NCBI GenBank assembly: GCA_013365325.1
Contig: JABVXV010000012.1
Location: forward strand, 310,001-374,000
DNA: 64,000 bases
Source of the DNA: Dipetalonema caudispina
Lineage: Eukaryota; Nematoda; Chromadorea; Rhabditida; Onchocercidae
Direction: 5' to 3'
Shown: positions 24,990 to 64,000 of the stretch, piece after piece
Position numbering within the stretch: position 1 is the stretch's first letter
How the letters are laid out: each line of letters begins with the position of its first letter
The notes under the pieces: model-generated
Database searches by the model: none
Seen by the model: only the letters and a program-made list of their open reading frames with translations
What the model was told of the DNA's origin: nothing
Position numbers and translations under genes: made by a program

Positions 24990-25199
24990 CTATATTTCTG
25001 GTATGGAAACTTTTCGCAATTTCCAAAGTGACTCTTTTGCTTCCCGAAAGTATGTGAAGCACAGAAGAAGGATAAATGATACAATGTTAGTGAGTGTGGT
25101 TGCCAATATTAGGTAGTAATATTGAGGAAGAAGATTTGTTGCGCTTGAGTTGTTTGGTATGAACAAGCATACAGCACAGGTTGATGCAGAAGGCAACAT
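24990..25199 (-). CDS. Possible small single-pass membrane protein (69 aa)
   Basis: ATG at 25199 with an upstream in-frame stop, ending in TAG at 24990. A cysteine-containing N-terminus with NNSS is followed by a membrane segment (YYLILATTLTNIVSFILLLC) and a basic juxtamembrane tail (FREAKESLWKLRK). This is a coherent topology for a small membrane protein. No family is recognised, and the frame could be fortuitous. Confidence 0.27.
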   Translation of the reverse strand: MLPSASTCAVCLFIPNNSSATNLLPQYYYLILATTLTNIVSFILLLCFTYFREAKESLWKLRKVSIPEI

Positions 25200-28100
25200 T
25201 GGCAGCAGTGAAATATATTAGAACAATGCGCTAGGCCTTCGTGCCTAGCAAATGTTCTTTTTCCACATTCAATTTATTGTTGCATCACCTTGAATATAGA
25301 ATTTTGGAAGTGGTAGCCTCAAGCAACCTGTTGTTGGTTGATATGCTTCATTACCCACAGCAGTATGAACAGCAACAGAAACAGCAGTAACAGCAGCAGT
25401 AGTAGCAGTTTGCTTCCTAACTAATATGAAAGGTTAAACATATATAGAATAAAAGTAGCACCAGCATTTACAAAGTAATAAATTACAAAATTCATTTATC
25501 TGATTGTTTTAATTCCAACGACTTGTAATGACATTGATCTCATTGGCTTTAAACGCCTAATTATTATTATTTTTTTTTCCGCAATCAATTAGTTCTACCA
25601 AAAATTGTAATATTTTCAGGATATACTGCTACTGCACATTAAATTTTAATTTATGGGCGATTTTAGCAAGTAATCTACAGAGTAATTCAATATTCTGCAG
25701 TATTCTGATGAACTGATTTGTTGTGGCGGTGGCGGAGCAGTGCAGTGCAGTCAACTGAAGGTAACTTTCATGAGATCATTGACTTTTGAATGTGCATTTC
25801 AAGGCGGATATATAAAACTGTTGCTGTGTAATTGCGTATAGGTGTGGAGAGCAGGTGCAGCTGCATTAGCAGCAGTTGTAGAGTTCACGAATGTGAAAGG
25901 AAGCAGTAATAAGCTTCAGTAACAATCATGCAGCAATGTGATGTTTTTGAATGTTTAATTGTGCGCAAAAATATGGTGCATCGCCAAAAAATTCCTCTAA
26001 AAAGTACTGTTTGTCCCTGAAATTCAAGAGCCAAAATGTTATGGCTCTTCCATTAGTAAAATGTATAAGCTATTTGAAAGTTCAAACATATTAGGTGCAA
26101 ATTAACTACCCAGAAATTACCAATTTCGCGACGTTCAAAAGCACACATTTTTCATTCTTTACAATCTATCATTCTTTTTTTTGCTTTTGGTGTACATTCT
26201 TCCTCTACTCTTATATATGATCATTATCGCTATTCCGAATTGCGCATATTTTCAAGGATGTATTATAATCAGATATTTTTATATAGCTAAATTATTTTTA
26301 TTTACTGCATATTTGTTTCATCTAGTAACGGGTCCTATACATTTTTTGCGCCATTCGCCTTCTAAATCAAATAATATATTTTTACTGAAGATTTTGAAAC
26401 TTTATAGTTCATCTTTAATAAAGACATTGTACTAAGCAAATCAGATTTTTTAAACCGTGGAACATTGGTCCACTTAAATTAATATTTAAATTATAGCAAA
26501 GTTATTCAAACATTTGTTATGGAAAGCAAAGTGATTTATTTGTGTTCAATTAAACATTAATCACATAATGATCACTGACAATAAGTAAAGCAGTTCTGTA
26601 ATAGAACGTAAAAATGTATTCCGTGAATGCCCAAATATTAGCTATTATAATTGCCTTAAATGTATTTCAAAGTAGAGCAGCTATCAAAAAGATAGCTCAT
26701 CGTCTCATTTCAGTTATTTTCGAAAAACCTGAAATATAGGATTATTATGAATCCAGACTGATGGAATTCTAAAATAGAGATGTTAAGCCATAATCAGCTG
26801 AGTTGGAATAGGAAAATAAGTGTAATTTTATCGTTTTCTTTACACTGGCAAATTTTTTCCTGCCGGTGGACTAACACAGAAATATAAGTTTGGATTGAAG
26901 ATTCAGTTTCGACTTTACATCTTTTTACTGAAGTTGAAATCGTAAGGTGAGACAGACGTTATATAACAATAAAGATATTTGCAATTAAAAACTTAAGAAA
27001 TCATTTTAGATTAACTATGCATCATTCCAAATAATCTTAAGCGCCATTCATCCAGCAAATATCACATAGATTGATAAAATGTGCCATCTATGCTTCTCTT
27101 AAATTCGTTCAAAATACTGAATGATCGTTGATTCCTAAGAGAACTTAAGAAGTATCTAAAGAAGATATTCTTCATCAAAGACTGTAACATACAGTGAAAA
27201 AATAGTCATTGAAACACTATTAATGATCCATAACATATCGAATGCAATGAAAATGCTGTATGACATTATTTAGAAAAAACTACAACGCTAAAAAATTACC
27301 CGTCTGATGTCACGCTGAAATGATTAAATTTCGATTGCATTCTTTATTTTTTGTTCCTTTGTTCAATCTTTTTCCCATTAATCAAAGTATACATGAAGAA
27401 GGATTAATTCGGAATTATCAATAGATGCGGCTAAATTCAGTGATAAATGATAGCAGGAAGTATTCCCTTACAACTTAGAACCTTTAGTATAAGTAGAAGA
27501 CAATATGTAGTCATAATACTATTAGGACTTATTACTGTCTGTTCAACCGAAACACCCAATCACTTATGTTTTACATTTTTAGCACGTTTTACTTGCGGAA
27601 AGAGATCACTGCTTCTTCATCTGCAAAGATTTATTGCTTCGTAGACTTCAGTCTGTTTACACGGAAGTTTTCCTTGTAAAAAGTGATTCACTTGAAATTC
27701 TGAAGTTCTGCATCCACTCAATTCCAATTGTTTCGAAGGCTAGACTCTTCATTGTCTGTTTAAAGTAATATTTCGGGAAAATTAGTTCTTTATTAACTTG
27801 CATATTAATTGTATGAAAGTTATGCATACGAGTTTTTAAGTTCTTAGACATAGTTTTCATTAAAACCGAATCAGAGAACCAAGAAAACATGGAGGTGGTT
27901 TGAACTGTATTAGATGCCTGAACTGTAATGTATCAAAAAAATAAATGCTTTGAGCAATGCTTAAGTTGTTGAAATAAACCACGAATCACATTCATTTGTA
28001 TTTTGAACACTAAAAATTCATAGTATCTTATTGTTTTTTCCATAATCCATTTATCACACATATTATGCTCAATGAACTTAAATATATTAATATATTTATT

Positions 28101-29633
28101 ATATATATCAGCCATATCCATCACTTAAAGCTTTCTAAATTTTATTCAGCATTTGTAAGAATCAGAAAATCTTACTTTTCTCGCTTTTCCACTAAAAGTG
28201 AGATTTGTCATTTTCTGCTCTTTTTCGTCCTTAATGAATATGCTTTCAAACAATGGCAGTAAAATTGTTTGTGGTACTTCTGTGGTTGAATAGGTTTTAT
28301 CACCAAAATACTCTCTCCTTTTGGACAAACTTATTTTACAATCAGTATACTTCAGAATCCGCAACTGATTTTCTCTTGTGCTGACCAAATCAACAGCATT
28401 GTAGTTAAAATTTCATTGTTTGTTGAACAAAATGAAATCCGATTAAATAAGATAAGTTAATATGAAACATTATGTTTTTGGCTCCATTATTTTTGAGCAC
28501 TTCTTAATCTGAAAATAGAACTGCGGTATTAGTGCCAAGATATAATGGTGCACCAAATTATATTCGCAAAGTTTGCACAGATCTTGATTGTAGTATTTTA
28601 ACAAATCATTAGCACGCTGGTTTAGTTAAAACAAATCTTAAATGATGCACTGTCATCATGTATTGTAATACTACCCTATATTACTATGCGAACAGTATAT
28701 CGGAAATAATATTTGAAATTGATTTTCAAAGCCCAAAGCATTCATCGTTTATGTTATTTTGCCCAGTATTACTTTGCTTTCTACTCTATGCTAGAATATT
28801 GAAGCATGCTTATCGATAAAAAATCAGGGTGTATCCCATTATTTGATGCATAACATTTAAATAAGTACAACTTACGTCATTTGTGTCCTTTATACCAACT
28901 GATTTCACATTCATTTACCTCAATATTTGCTTTAGGACAATAAAATTCCATCTAAAAAAGCTCATGTAGCAATCTGTTTCGCTAACCTTCTTCACATTTT
29001 TTCCATTGTTTAGCAATTTTTATGCAGAAACCTCAAACTGAGGTACTAATAAATTAAAATGGATAAAAATTTTTCAAAATTTATGGTGGGATAGGTGAAG
29101 GAATTTTCTAATCTTTAAATTATTTAATTACTTTTCTGTAGAAAAGATGATTGAAATGCTTAATATTTAATGAGATAAATTCTTTGACCAATATATTGAA
29201 ATATTTTTACCCTTAATTTAATTTTAAAAAAATGTAGGAAATAAATCTCCTTGCATTTGTCACTCTCTACTCAAATAAATTACTTCAGATTGGGAATTGC
29301 TTTGAAAGTATCGCATTATTGTTATAATTTTTGTAATATGTTAGGTAGTTAATCAAAGAATTTAAAGTTCATAGTAGGTCTAAAAAATGACAAGGTGGGT
29401 CGCTCTAGATGACAGCAACTGGTGGATTATCTCCCCTCAACAAGCATATTTATAGGCTTCCAACGATATGACATTTTTACCGTGGCGTGCATTAATTGTC
29501 TAGCCAACGACCGCATGAACTGTACACCAAAGGGATGCGATTGAGCAATTACTGAAAAGAATACTTGAATTAGAGGTACAACCAGTGAACCGGAACAATA
29601 ACTAGCTTAGTACTGACCTGTTTCAGCTAGCGG
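25200..29633. other. Gene-poor AT-rich region
   Basis: No splice-consistent coding sequence was found. It holds a CAG/CAA-rich patch (25358-25409). ORFs in it are short and hydrophobic. Confidence 0.45.
25358..25409. repeat. Imperfect CAG/CAA/TAG trinucleotide-rich tract
   Basis: Degenerate repeats of CAG with CAA, AAC and TAG interruptions. Stops in two frames rule out a coding glutamine tract over the full length. Confidence 0.75.
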
Positions 29634-30032
29634 ATGCAGAGGGAAATCGATCGGTACAACAACAATTGTCATATTATTATAATGATTTGCATATTACTTC
29701 CTGGAATATCACTTGCAATGTTGGCTACTGCTCTTTTTTTTTTCACTTCTTTCTCCTCCTTTCTTCATCTTTCTTCTTCTTCTTCACTTTCCAAGAATTG
29801 CATCACTACTTTTTTTGTTTTTGGCCGATTTCACAATGAAAGAGTCAAAACTACATTCTATTTGCATAGGGCGCAGCATATTGCTGCTTTGCGGGTACTT
29901 CTGCAACTTCAAAGATTAACCAAGCTGTCAAATTGCTATCTGCTTTCCGGTCATCTTATGACGGGACTTTTAACATCTGATCTCATTATTCAGAAACCAT
30001 CAATTATTTTCGACATTCTAAAATGCTTCTGA
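29634..30032 (+). CDS. Hypothetical ORF (132 aa), doubtful
   Basis: ATG-initiated and the longest plus-strand ORF of the window. The N-terminus has a hydrophobic run (HIIIMICILLPGISLAMLA) and is followed by a TTC/TCT low-complexity Phe/Ser tract, which inflates ORF length. The C-terminal half (roughly residues 70-132) is more normal in composition. No family is recognised, and no splice context supports it. Confidence 0.2.
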   Translation: MQREIDRYNNNCHIIIMICILLPGISLAMLATALFFFTSFSSFLHLSSSSSLSKNCITTFFVFGRFHNERVKTTFYLHRAQHIAALRVLLQLQRLTKLSNCYLLSGHLMTGLLTSDLIIQKPSIIFDILKCF

Positions 30033-31537
30033 CAATTACAATATTTTCCTGTTAAATTACGAAAACTCCAGTGATCAATCTACAAAACATTGGTATATTT
30101 ATCTAAATCCAAATTTATTAAGTTACTTGATATTAATTTATGAGTCTTAGTCCATCCAATCAGTTTGCCTAGAAAATACTGATAATGATCTTTTTTCGAA
30201 GTCAGGAAATTTCTGTTGTAGCATGACTTGGGTTGCAAACAGCAAAATATTGAGGTGTTATTGATGCTGGGAGCAATTTGTCAGTGTTCGTCATATGTCA
30301 CAGTGAGTGCTTATTTGTTTGATGGGAACCTGATAAGAAATGATTGGAGTACCTTGACACAATTACGTCAAACTATGACATGTAGATAAGCAATCAAGAT
30401 ACTGAGGGCATGAAGCCTACCTCACAGTATGCTCTAACTCCATGGCCTACCATCATAACTTAGGCAACAGTTAACCTCAGTGATCACCAAAACCGAATTA
30501 ATGAATTAGTGATTTGCACGATCAGAATCATTTTTTAAAACATATTGATATAGGCAACCGTGATAGTAGGACTCGAAATCTATTCAGAAACTGTTTTACT
30601 TTAAACCAGAATCAAATTATTGGTAGTATAAAATATGTTCATTACTCACAGTTAACAATTTAAATCAACCCCACATTTAAAAATTTCTTGGATAAAACAA
30701 TAATATTCAAAATGAATGTGAAATCTACTTGTCTTTGCTTGTTGCTCTCCATTTTCTGTTTGAACCATTTAATTTTTCATTCAGAAATTCATCTTCATGA
30801 AATAAATTGAAAATTTTTTCTTCGAAATTAAGAAGTTCCTAGTGAGGAAAGTAATTTAAACTCGAAATCTCGTTCATCAACTTCAAATTAAACTTAAAAT
30901 TTGATAAAGTTCTTTTTTAGCTCTACTTTAAGAATTATCGCTGTAAACGACTAAGCAATACATTTTCCATCTTGAGTAATGAATTTTGGAAATTTTTTTA
31001 ATAGTATTTGACAAAATATTTTCATACAAGAAAGTGATTAGTGTTTTTGTTAAGAGTTTATTGCTATGACATATCAGTTTGACAGTTGGGTTGGCATTTT
31101 GTCCCTAGACACAGTATGAGCTGCAATCAACGAATCAGATGCAACAAGATATAATTTCTGTGTATCTGTCAATCAATCTGTCTTAAATTATTGAGAATGA
31201 TTAATTAGCCACTTGCATATGACATTTGCAAACTTGAAATTTGTCATTTTCTCTATAACAAGAAACTTCTAAAAATCAAATTTTTTAATAATCGATTTAT
31301 CAACAAATTTTGCCCGTATTATTTTCAACCATAGATCAAACGCTTCATTTCTATCACAAATAATGTATTAATATCATCGCTGATAAGCTTTTACTACCAT
31401 GTAAATTATCTTCTTTTAAAATATACTTTATTTTCTTGGTTAAAATTTTTATAAATTCGTGAGCTTTAGCTGAAAAATTATGCAAGAAATCAATGCTTTT
31501 AACCTAGTAAAAGAGATGTGCAAAACACGTGAGTAGT

Positions 31538-31717
31538 ATGGAAGCCATTTCGAGTCTATTCGATTGGAAAAAGAAAGGAAGAATTATGGATGAACTTAGA
31601 TTAGAAGGATTAGCATTTGAGCTCGTTATTAGCATCGTAATGTATCCCTCAGCATTGCTATGTGCTTCCCAACCCAATATCACCAACCTATCAAGGCTGT
31701 ATATTCTGTGTATCTAA
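31538..31717 (+). CDS. Short hypothetical ORF (59 aa), doubtful
   Basis: ATG-to-TAA frame with a charged N-terminal half (SSLFDWKKKGRIMDELRLEG) and a more hydrophobic second half with one NIT site. The antisense strand is also open over most of it. No splice signals give it a larger context. No family is recognised. Confidence 0.17.
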   Translation: MEAISSLFDWKKKGRIMDELRLEGLAFELVISIVMYPSALLCASQPNITNLSRLYILCI

Positions 31718-33552
31718 ATGATGCACTGTATAACAACTTCTGATTTTGATAAATCTATCCTGTCCTACGAAAAGTTTTTCAGAATTTGTGGTCAGAATAA
31801 TAGTATGCAAAAAAAGGCATCTTTTAAGACTTAAGTTCATTATTGTTCTTAATAGTAAAAATAAAACCAACTTTTCAAACACCAGAAAGTTTCTCAGAGG
31901 AAGGTTGAAGTTCAAGAAATGTGTGAATCTGAGAAAACTTTATCAAAATTACAGTAAATTGCAGGTGTTTAGTTCTATTTAGTTCTAGGTATTTAAGTTT
32001 TCATTAACTTTCTAATATAATTAAAAAATAATGGAAAATTATTACTTTCCGTATTTAGCGAAGATTTTTCTTTGATAATGAAAAAAAAAGTTACTCAAAT
32101 CTAAATTTATTTTTATGTCAATTATTTATTTAATCTTATGTAGCAAATAGTTGGAATGATCCTGGTAATCAATTTAAAAAGTGAAAACAGAATAGAATGT
32201 CCAATGCATTAGAGTGCATTTTTTCACCGTAAGAAAAATTCGATGACAGTTGAATCCAGTTTTCAAATTCAGAGCAGTTTAATTATCCATTCATTGATTA
32301 TTTGATTTGCTCGACCTGCCAAAACCACAAATTCACGATGAATAGTGCTGATAGTCGAGATTTCTAAGCAATGATGTGAAGGATAAGGGTAATCCTATGG
32401 ATTTAATATCATGCAATTTGAAGTGCAGTAAGCTTATTTCAGTTGTCTGTCTTAAGAAATGGAATGATGCTTCACTAAACAGGAAATATGCATATACAAT
32501 GTGTGAAATTGCCGTAGTCACCTTGGTTATATTATGCATTTGACTGTCCACAAGTAGCTAAGAAAATTTTTTTTTAAAGAATCTCCTGTCTAAAAATTAA
32601 TAAGAATTATAAGATTTATAGGCATAATTTATAAGCATGCTCGTTCTCCAAACTGAACTGAAACGGTACTTTTTTACTTGAATTTGTTAAGTGATACCAG
32701 TTAAAAGCAAGTGCCGCTATGAATACTTATTGAAACAAATTTGGGGAGAATTAATGATTTCAGGATAAAATAAGTATATAAAATAAGACGAGGTTAAATT
32801 TGTACATAAAGCAAGAAGATGTTATTTTGTTACTTACTTAATAATAGATATAGAAGTTATCGGTTTATAAGTTCTAGCGAAATGGGAGAGGAAGAGTAGC
32901 AGAGAAGGAGAGGGTTGAGAGAAGGTGACAAATACCCAACCAAAGTATCATTCGATTGATTTAATGGTTTTTTTTTTCGCATTTTGAGAAAATTTGTGAA
33001 TTATTAGAGTACCATCGTTGATAATTGTATCCAGTGTGTTTTTTAAATTTTCGAGCAAAATTGATATGTAATACAAAATAAGTACGACACCGACACCATA
33101 TGAAAGATAGGATGGTCAAAAAGGATAACTACTCAGAAAAAGTGAATAAAAAGAATGTATTAGAATTGCAAATTTAATGAAATGGGTAATATTAATTCGA
33201 ACACTCATAAGTGTACCGTCACTTAAGTAACCAAAGGATAACTGGATAGGAATAGTGGGAATGCAAAAAGAGAAGAGCGGGCAAAGCTCCAAGTGCATGC
33301 AATTTGTAGAGTAGGGGTAGAAAGCCCATGGATACGGTAACTCCCTGCAACTGATTGGTCTATTTCACCTCCATTGATCTGCTCTATTGGCTCATCAACA
33401 TGACGCTGAACGTTCCGTCCTAACAAACCCGTGGAAGACTTTGCTTTCAAAACTAAAAACTTACGTTGGAGGCGTTGCGGCTTGCGCTGCGTACATGCGT
33501 ATATGTGTGCAATTGCTGCCTGTGACACGGAAAAGAAGGCAAATTTGTAGAC

Positions 33553-33601
33553 ATCACATACATGCACACATATACAACATATACATACATACACATACAC
33601 A
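33553..33601. repeat. CATA/CACA microsatellite
   Basis: Interrupted tetranucleotide CATA and dinucleotide CA repeats. They account for the His/Thr- and Val/Tyr-rich segments of the long ORFs read through them on both strands. Confidence 0.9.
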
Positions 33602-34139
33602 CTAGGATCGAATGATACAAGACGGTGCGCTGGAACAAGCCTTTTTTGGACGTCTACCCAAAAGTGATTCAATTCTGCTGTTCTGATCTATCCTGGTAAA
33701 TCTTTTCTACCAATTCAGTTAAAAAACAAATTTTTTCTAAACTCAAAGTGAGAGAAATTTTAGAATGAGTAACCAAAGAGTTACACCAAGATAAGAAAGG
33801 AAATTCGGCTCTTCGGAGAGAAATCCAATCATCTAGTGATTGTTTTCAGTACCGGATAATGCCCTATTGGTAGGTTGCCTTTTTGAGCCGTGGAATGGCT
33901 GTTTCGTTGCAAAAAAAAATGGTGCATTCGCGAATAATATAATGTAGGAAGAAAAGGATACCCCTCAGTGTAGTTGGTGAAGCAGAAACAACTGCACAGC
34001 TCACATACAGACATCGAATATACGCCTGATTAGGCCCTTCGCCTCTCGCGTGTCGGTTCACTTAGTTTTCAGCGAAATCATTTGATTTCACGCGTGAACT
34101 ACCACCCCTTTCCTTTTCTCCCAAATACACACCATCAGT

Positions 34140-34170
34140 GACAGCAGCAGGAGTAGTAGTAGTAGTAGCA
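34140..34170. repeat. CAG then AGT trinucleotide tract
   Basis: Three CAG units run directly into six AGT units. It lies in the GC-richer patch upstream of Pax-6. Confidence 0.85.
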
Positions 34171-34778
34171 TCACCATCATCTCCAGCGTCATTCTTATTC
34201 TACCAGCTATTACTACCACTCTGTCAGAATCCGTTTACCTAGATATTTTGTCCAAAGTCGTCTGAAATCTATGCAATTCAGTTTTTCTCTGAAATCGGTA
34301 TTATTAGCTGATGGCGAATGCTTACGACGATGCTTTTCTTTTCCAACTATACTTTTCCTTAGTTCAACAATATGCTCAACTTTTGTTGGACAAAGAACGA
34401 TATCATCAGATTAATTCTGCATTATGGTAGTGTAGAGAGATCCGAGCTGGTGGAATAATCTCGTTATTAAGCGCTGAATCCATGTTCATTTTAAAATCCA
34501 TGAAAAACTCCAGAATATCCTCTTCCTTATTTTATAAATATATTTTTTTAATGAAGAAGTTTGCTCATACAGCACTTCTTTTATGATTTAGAATAAAACC
34601 TTGTTCATTTTGCAAATTGAATTTTGCGTAAGTTCAGAAAAGATCCAATTTTTTTAATACAGAAATTTAAAAACTAAAATTGATCTGAAGAGTTAGTAAC
34701 AATCGCATAAATTTGTCAGTTTCTCAGCAGCCGATAAATCATTGTTATAACGGAGACCATCCGTTCTTCTTTCTACAG

Positions 34779-35042
34779 CTGTTTTACAAGGAATTATATT
34801 TAACTGATATAAAGTCTCATATTCCCACTACAATTTCGCAGCTTGGAACAAAATGCTTCAAGTTGTTTTGGGATATTCCAATGAATACTTGCTATCCTCA
34901 AGATACGTCAAAAGTCTTCATAAAAGCCATTTGTAATCACGATGATATACTTTGGCAAATGCTTTCGTACATTTGCATCTTGTATCATATGTGTGTTACA
35001 TTGGTGATACAATTACTCTCCTTATTTTCTACTTTTGATTAA
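34779..35042 (+). CDS. Possible terminal exon of an unrecognised gene
   Basis: A strong acceptor (TTCTTTCTACAG) opens an 87-codon frame ending in TAA. It has a soluble first part (YKELYLTDIKSHIPTTISQL), four Cys and a hydrophobic end (ILWQMLSYICILYHMCVTLV). Composition is more protein-like than neighbouring frames. No upstream exon could be fixed. It sits about 420 bp before the Pax-6 5' exon and overlaps by a few bases the end of an opposing ORF at 35039-35227. Confidence 0.25.
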   Translation: MFYKELYLTDIKSHIPTTISQLGTKCFKLFWDIPMNTCYPQDTSKVFIKAICNHDDILWQMLSYICILYHMCVTLVIQLLSLFSTFD

Positions 35043-35227
35043 TTCTGGCTTGGATTTTTGATCACTTTTTGAAGTGATTCTAAAAATTCCCTGCTAAATC
35101 CATTTATCTTGAAAATTATCTCAGAAATTTCGAAATGTGAAAGAATGACAACATATACCAATTGCAACAGGCAGAAATACTCCGTGACTGGTAGGTGAGC
35201 AGTAACTAATGTCGAACGATCATGCAT
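35039..35227 (-). CDS. Hypothetical ORF (62 aa) opposite the Pax-6 5' end
   Basis: ATG at 35227 to TAA at 35039. The sequence is hydrophobic in the middle (FCLLQLVYVVILSHFEISEI) and ends with a charged stretch (FLESLQKVIKNPSQN). No family is recognised. It is tail-to-tail with the frame at 34779-35042, and only one of the two, if either, is likely to be real. Confidence 0.2.
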   Translation of the reverse strand: MHDRSTLVTAHLPVTEYFCLLQLVYVVILSHFEISEIIFKINGFSREFLESLQKVIKNPSQN

Positions 35228-35465
35228 ACCCTTGTTGTCCACTACTTTCAATCAGAGCTGCACTTCCCGTTATTCAAAAATGCACTTGTGCACCAATCTT
35301 CCTGACAAGTATTCATTTCAATAAAATTAAACCAAACTAATTTCCTTGTTCATAAGCTATGAGGTCAGAATTCACTTAATAATATAGCTATTTTGCACCC
35401 CAAGAGATAATAAGGTATTCAGACCTTAGTGAACATCATTTGATCTTTCTTACTGTATCTTTCAG

Positions 35466-35566
35466 GTGATTGGAAAAGAAGTGATTGAGTGTTTGTAGTA
35501 GCTGCAGCAACTGCACAGGCTGTGGTTACTTCGATAACAGCAGTCTGTCGGCGTGGTGTTCAATCG
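35466..35566 (+). promoter_or_regulatory. vab-3: Pax-6 5' UTR and its 3' splice site
   Basis: ATCTTTCAG ends at 35465 and is followed by 101 nt before the ATG at 35567, with an in-frame TGA upstream of that ATG. The acceptor either closes a 5' UTR intron or receives a trans-spliced leader, as expected in nematodes. Confidence 0.55.
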
Positions 35567-62511
<26,945 letters not shown>

Positions 62512-64000
62512 ACTGCTTTCATTTCATAAATTCAATAAAACTTTCAAGTTCATAACAATTCATTAATATGATTCACTGACAAATATATTAGGATCATTTG
62601 TTCCTTAAAATTTAACACTTTTGCTAATAATTATTTACAGAAATGTTGAAGTTCATCGAATGTCTTTAAAAAAAATTGTCTATTACTAATTTTTAATATG
62701 TGTTTTTATATATTAATATTTAATATTTAAATCAGAGAGTAATTTCTGCTGATTGGATATCTATTGAAAGTAAGGCGTAGCTTTCAATGTCAATGTACTC
62801 AAGAAGAATTTATTTAGAAGATCCCAATGATTCAAACAAAATTCTGCGTAGTTTGAAAAATTGAAACTATCATTAGTAAGGATATAGCTTTACAAGTGTA
62901 ATGCAAATCCAATGAGACGGCGCGAATTCACAGTAAAACAGTGTTATTGGAATAATAGAACTATAAGAAATTCCCTTCTCTATCTCTATCAATAAATTCA
63001 TTTTGATGATTTTAATGTGCTTTCCTAGAATAATGTTTGGTAAAGATAGTGGATTTAAGTGACGTTGAAGCATTGTTGACCTTAGTAAATCGGGAATCCT
63101 GGTATAACTGATATACTTTAATTTTGTGCTTTATTTTCTATGAGTCTGCTACTCTATTGTATCTTCACCTTTTCACATCATTAATTTAATATTTAACACT
63201 TCAGATCTACTTAAAGCATATATAAAAACTGAATGAGAATTTTACTGAATTAAATAAACAGAATAATAGAGATATTCAGAAGATGGACAAAAGATATTTG
63301 TCACAAATCACAGTAAATATTTGAGAGAATATTTTAAAAAAGACACAAATTAATTCTCAGAAAAATCATCAAAACTTCTGAAAATTTTCAAAAAAAAAAA
63401 AGTTCTGGGACATCTGGGCAAAAATGAACGATCGTGCGACAACATATCGCGGCATTAAAACTTTTAGTGAGAAATAGTCGGCAAAGAGCCTTTGAAGTTG
63501 AATGTAGTTGCCATTTGTCAAGAAGTAAAAATTAATGGGTAGAAAGGTAACTGGGTGTATGTGCTTTTTTTGTTAAACACTTCATTTTTAACAATTGCGT
63601 ACTTTATTTTGAATTATGTTACCGAAAAATGTTTCGAGAATCCGTACCATCAGTATATGGCAAGCATGGTTTTTCCATGTTTTCCAGAACAATATCCAGT
63701 AGCAAACAACTTTACCTAGAGGTACTCTGATAACAATAATATGCAATCTTGCTTAGTCTTTGGTTCGTTCTTCAAGTAACAGACAGTATTGCATGCCGTA
63801 TCTATCTATATATACACATATACTCATTTCTTGGTGGAAATTTCATAAATTTCATTTACTTTCTCAATATATGCTTTTTCAAAATTTGAAACTACGTTGT
63901 TGTAAAAGTTCGCTGAGCTTGTCTTAATAATTTTAATTCTGTCCGTAACAAACTACCACACATATTTTTCCTTTAATTAATTAAAAGAAGCTTCTGTGTG
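62512..64000. other. Pax-6 3' region
   Basis: AATAAA at 62534-62539 is 22 nt after the TGA and could direct a very short 3' UTR. Alternatively a GT at 62501 may splice to AG at 62639-62640 and end at a TAA at 62667-62669. The remaining 1.3 kb is AT-rich with no supported gene. Confidence 0.5.
62534..62539 (+). terminator. Candidate Pax-6 polyadenylation signal
   Basis: Canonical AATAAA shortly after the in-frame TGA of the last coding exon. If the gene instead splices past 62500, this hexamer lies in the intron. Confidence 0.4.

Larger units (their letters stand above)
30033..34712. other. Gene-poor region ending in a GC-richer patch upstream of Pax-6
   Basis: Up to about 33.2 kb nothing convincing is seen apart from a 59-residue ORF at 31538-31717. 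Between 33.3 and 34.25 kb the sequence becomes GC-richer, with a CATA microsatellite and CAG/AGT triplet tracts. Its position 1.3-2.2 kb before the Pax-6 start exon suits an upstream regulatory or 5' UTR region. That role is inferred. Confidence 0.35.

Noticed and set aside
33223..33672. 149-codon minus-strand ORF, the longest of the window
   Set aside because: It runs through a CATA/CA microsatellite, and the opposite strand is open too. The sequence is not protein-like over the repeat and no splice context exists.

Overview
The window is AT-rich eukaryotic DNA with small exons, GT-AG and some GC-AG introns, and no operon-type bacterial layout. The paired/homeobox gene matches the nematode Pax-6 gene (vab-3/mab-18) in sequence and architecture. 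Introns are long and AT-rich, which fits a parasitic spirurid or filarial nematode rather than Caenorhabditis. The species call is an inference. All gene models below were spliced by hand from the sequence, with exon phases checked to be consistent.

Layout. 1-1241 (+): last four exons of an unrecognised single-pass membrane protein. 2596-3471 (-): last four exons of a second single-pass membrane protein, convergent with the first. 6016-9252 (-): a complete eight-exon neuropeptide-type rhodopsin-family GPCR of 414 residues, with two GC-AG introns. 9.3-17.7 kb: no convincing gene, but a near-perfect 74-bp palindrome at 12845-12918. 17739-20044 (+): a coiled-coil protein, 5' end unresolved, with a weak suggestion of an Atg14/UVRAG-type autophagy subunit. 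20-35 kb: mostly non-coding, with a probable minus-strand gene fragment (22564-23591) and several short ORFs given low confidence.

The right half is one gene. 35466-62511 (+) is the Pax-6 orthologue, with a start exon at 35567-35624, paired-domain exons at 43606-48046, homeobox exons at 58751-61292, and a Pro/Ser/Thr-rich C-terminus. Two frame-neutral exons (42 and 72 nt) in the linker could be cassette exons. A separate ATG exon at 56935-56992 joins the homeobox exons in frame, predicting a paired-less, homeodomain-only product like C. elegans MAB-18. The large introns hold several GC-richer islands that may be enhancers or alternative promoters.

No tRNA, rRNA, CRISPR array or intact transposon was recognised. 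Simple repeats (TG/CA, CATA, TA, poly-T) are frequent.
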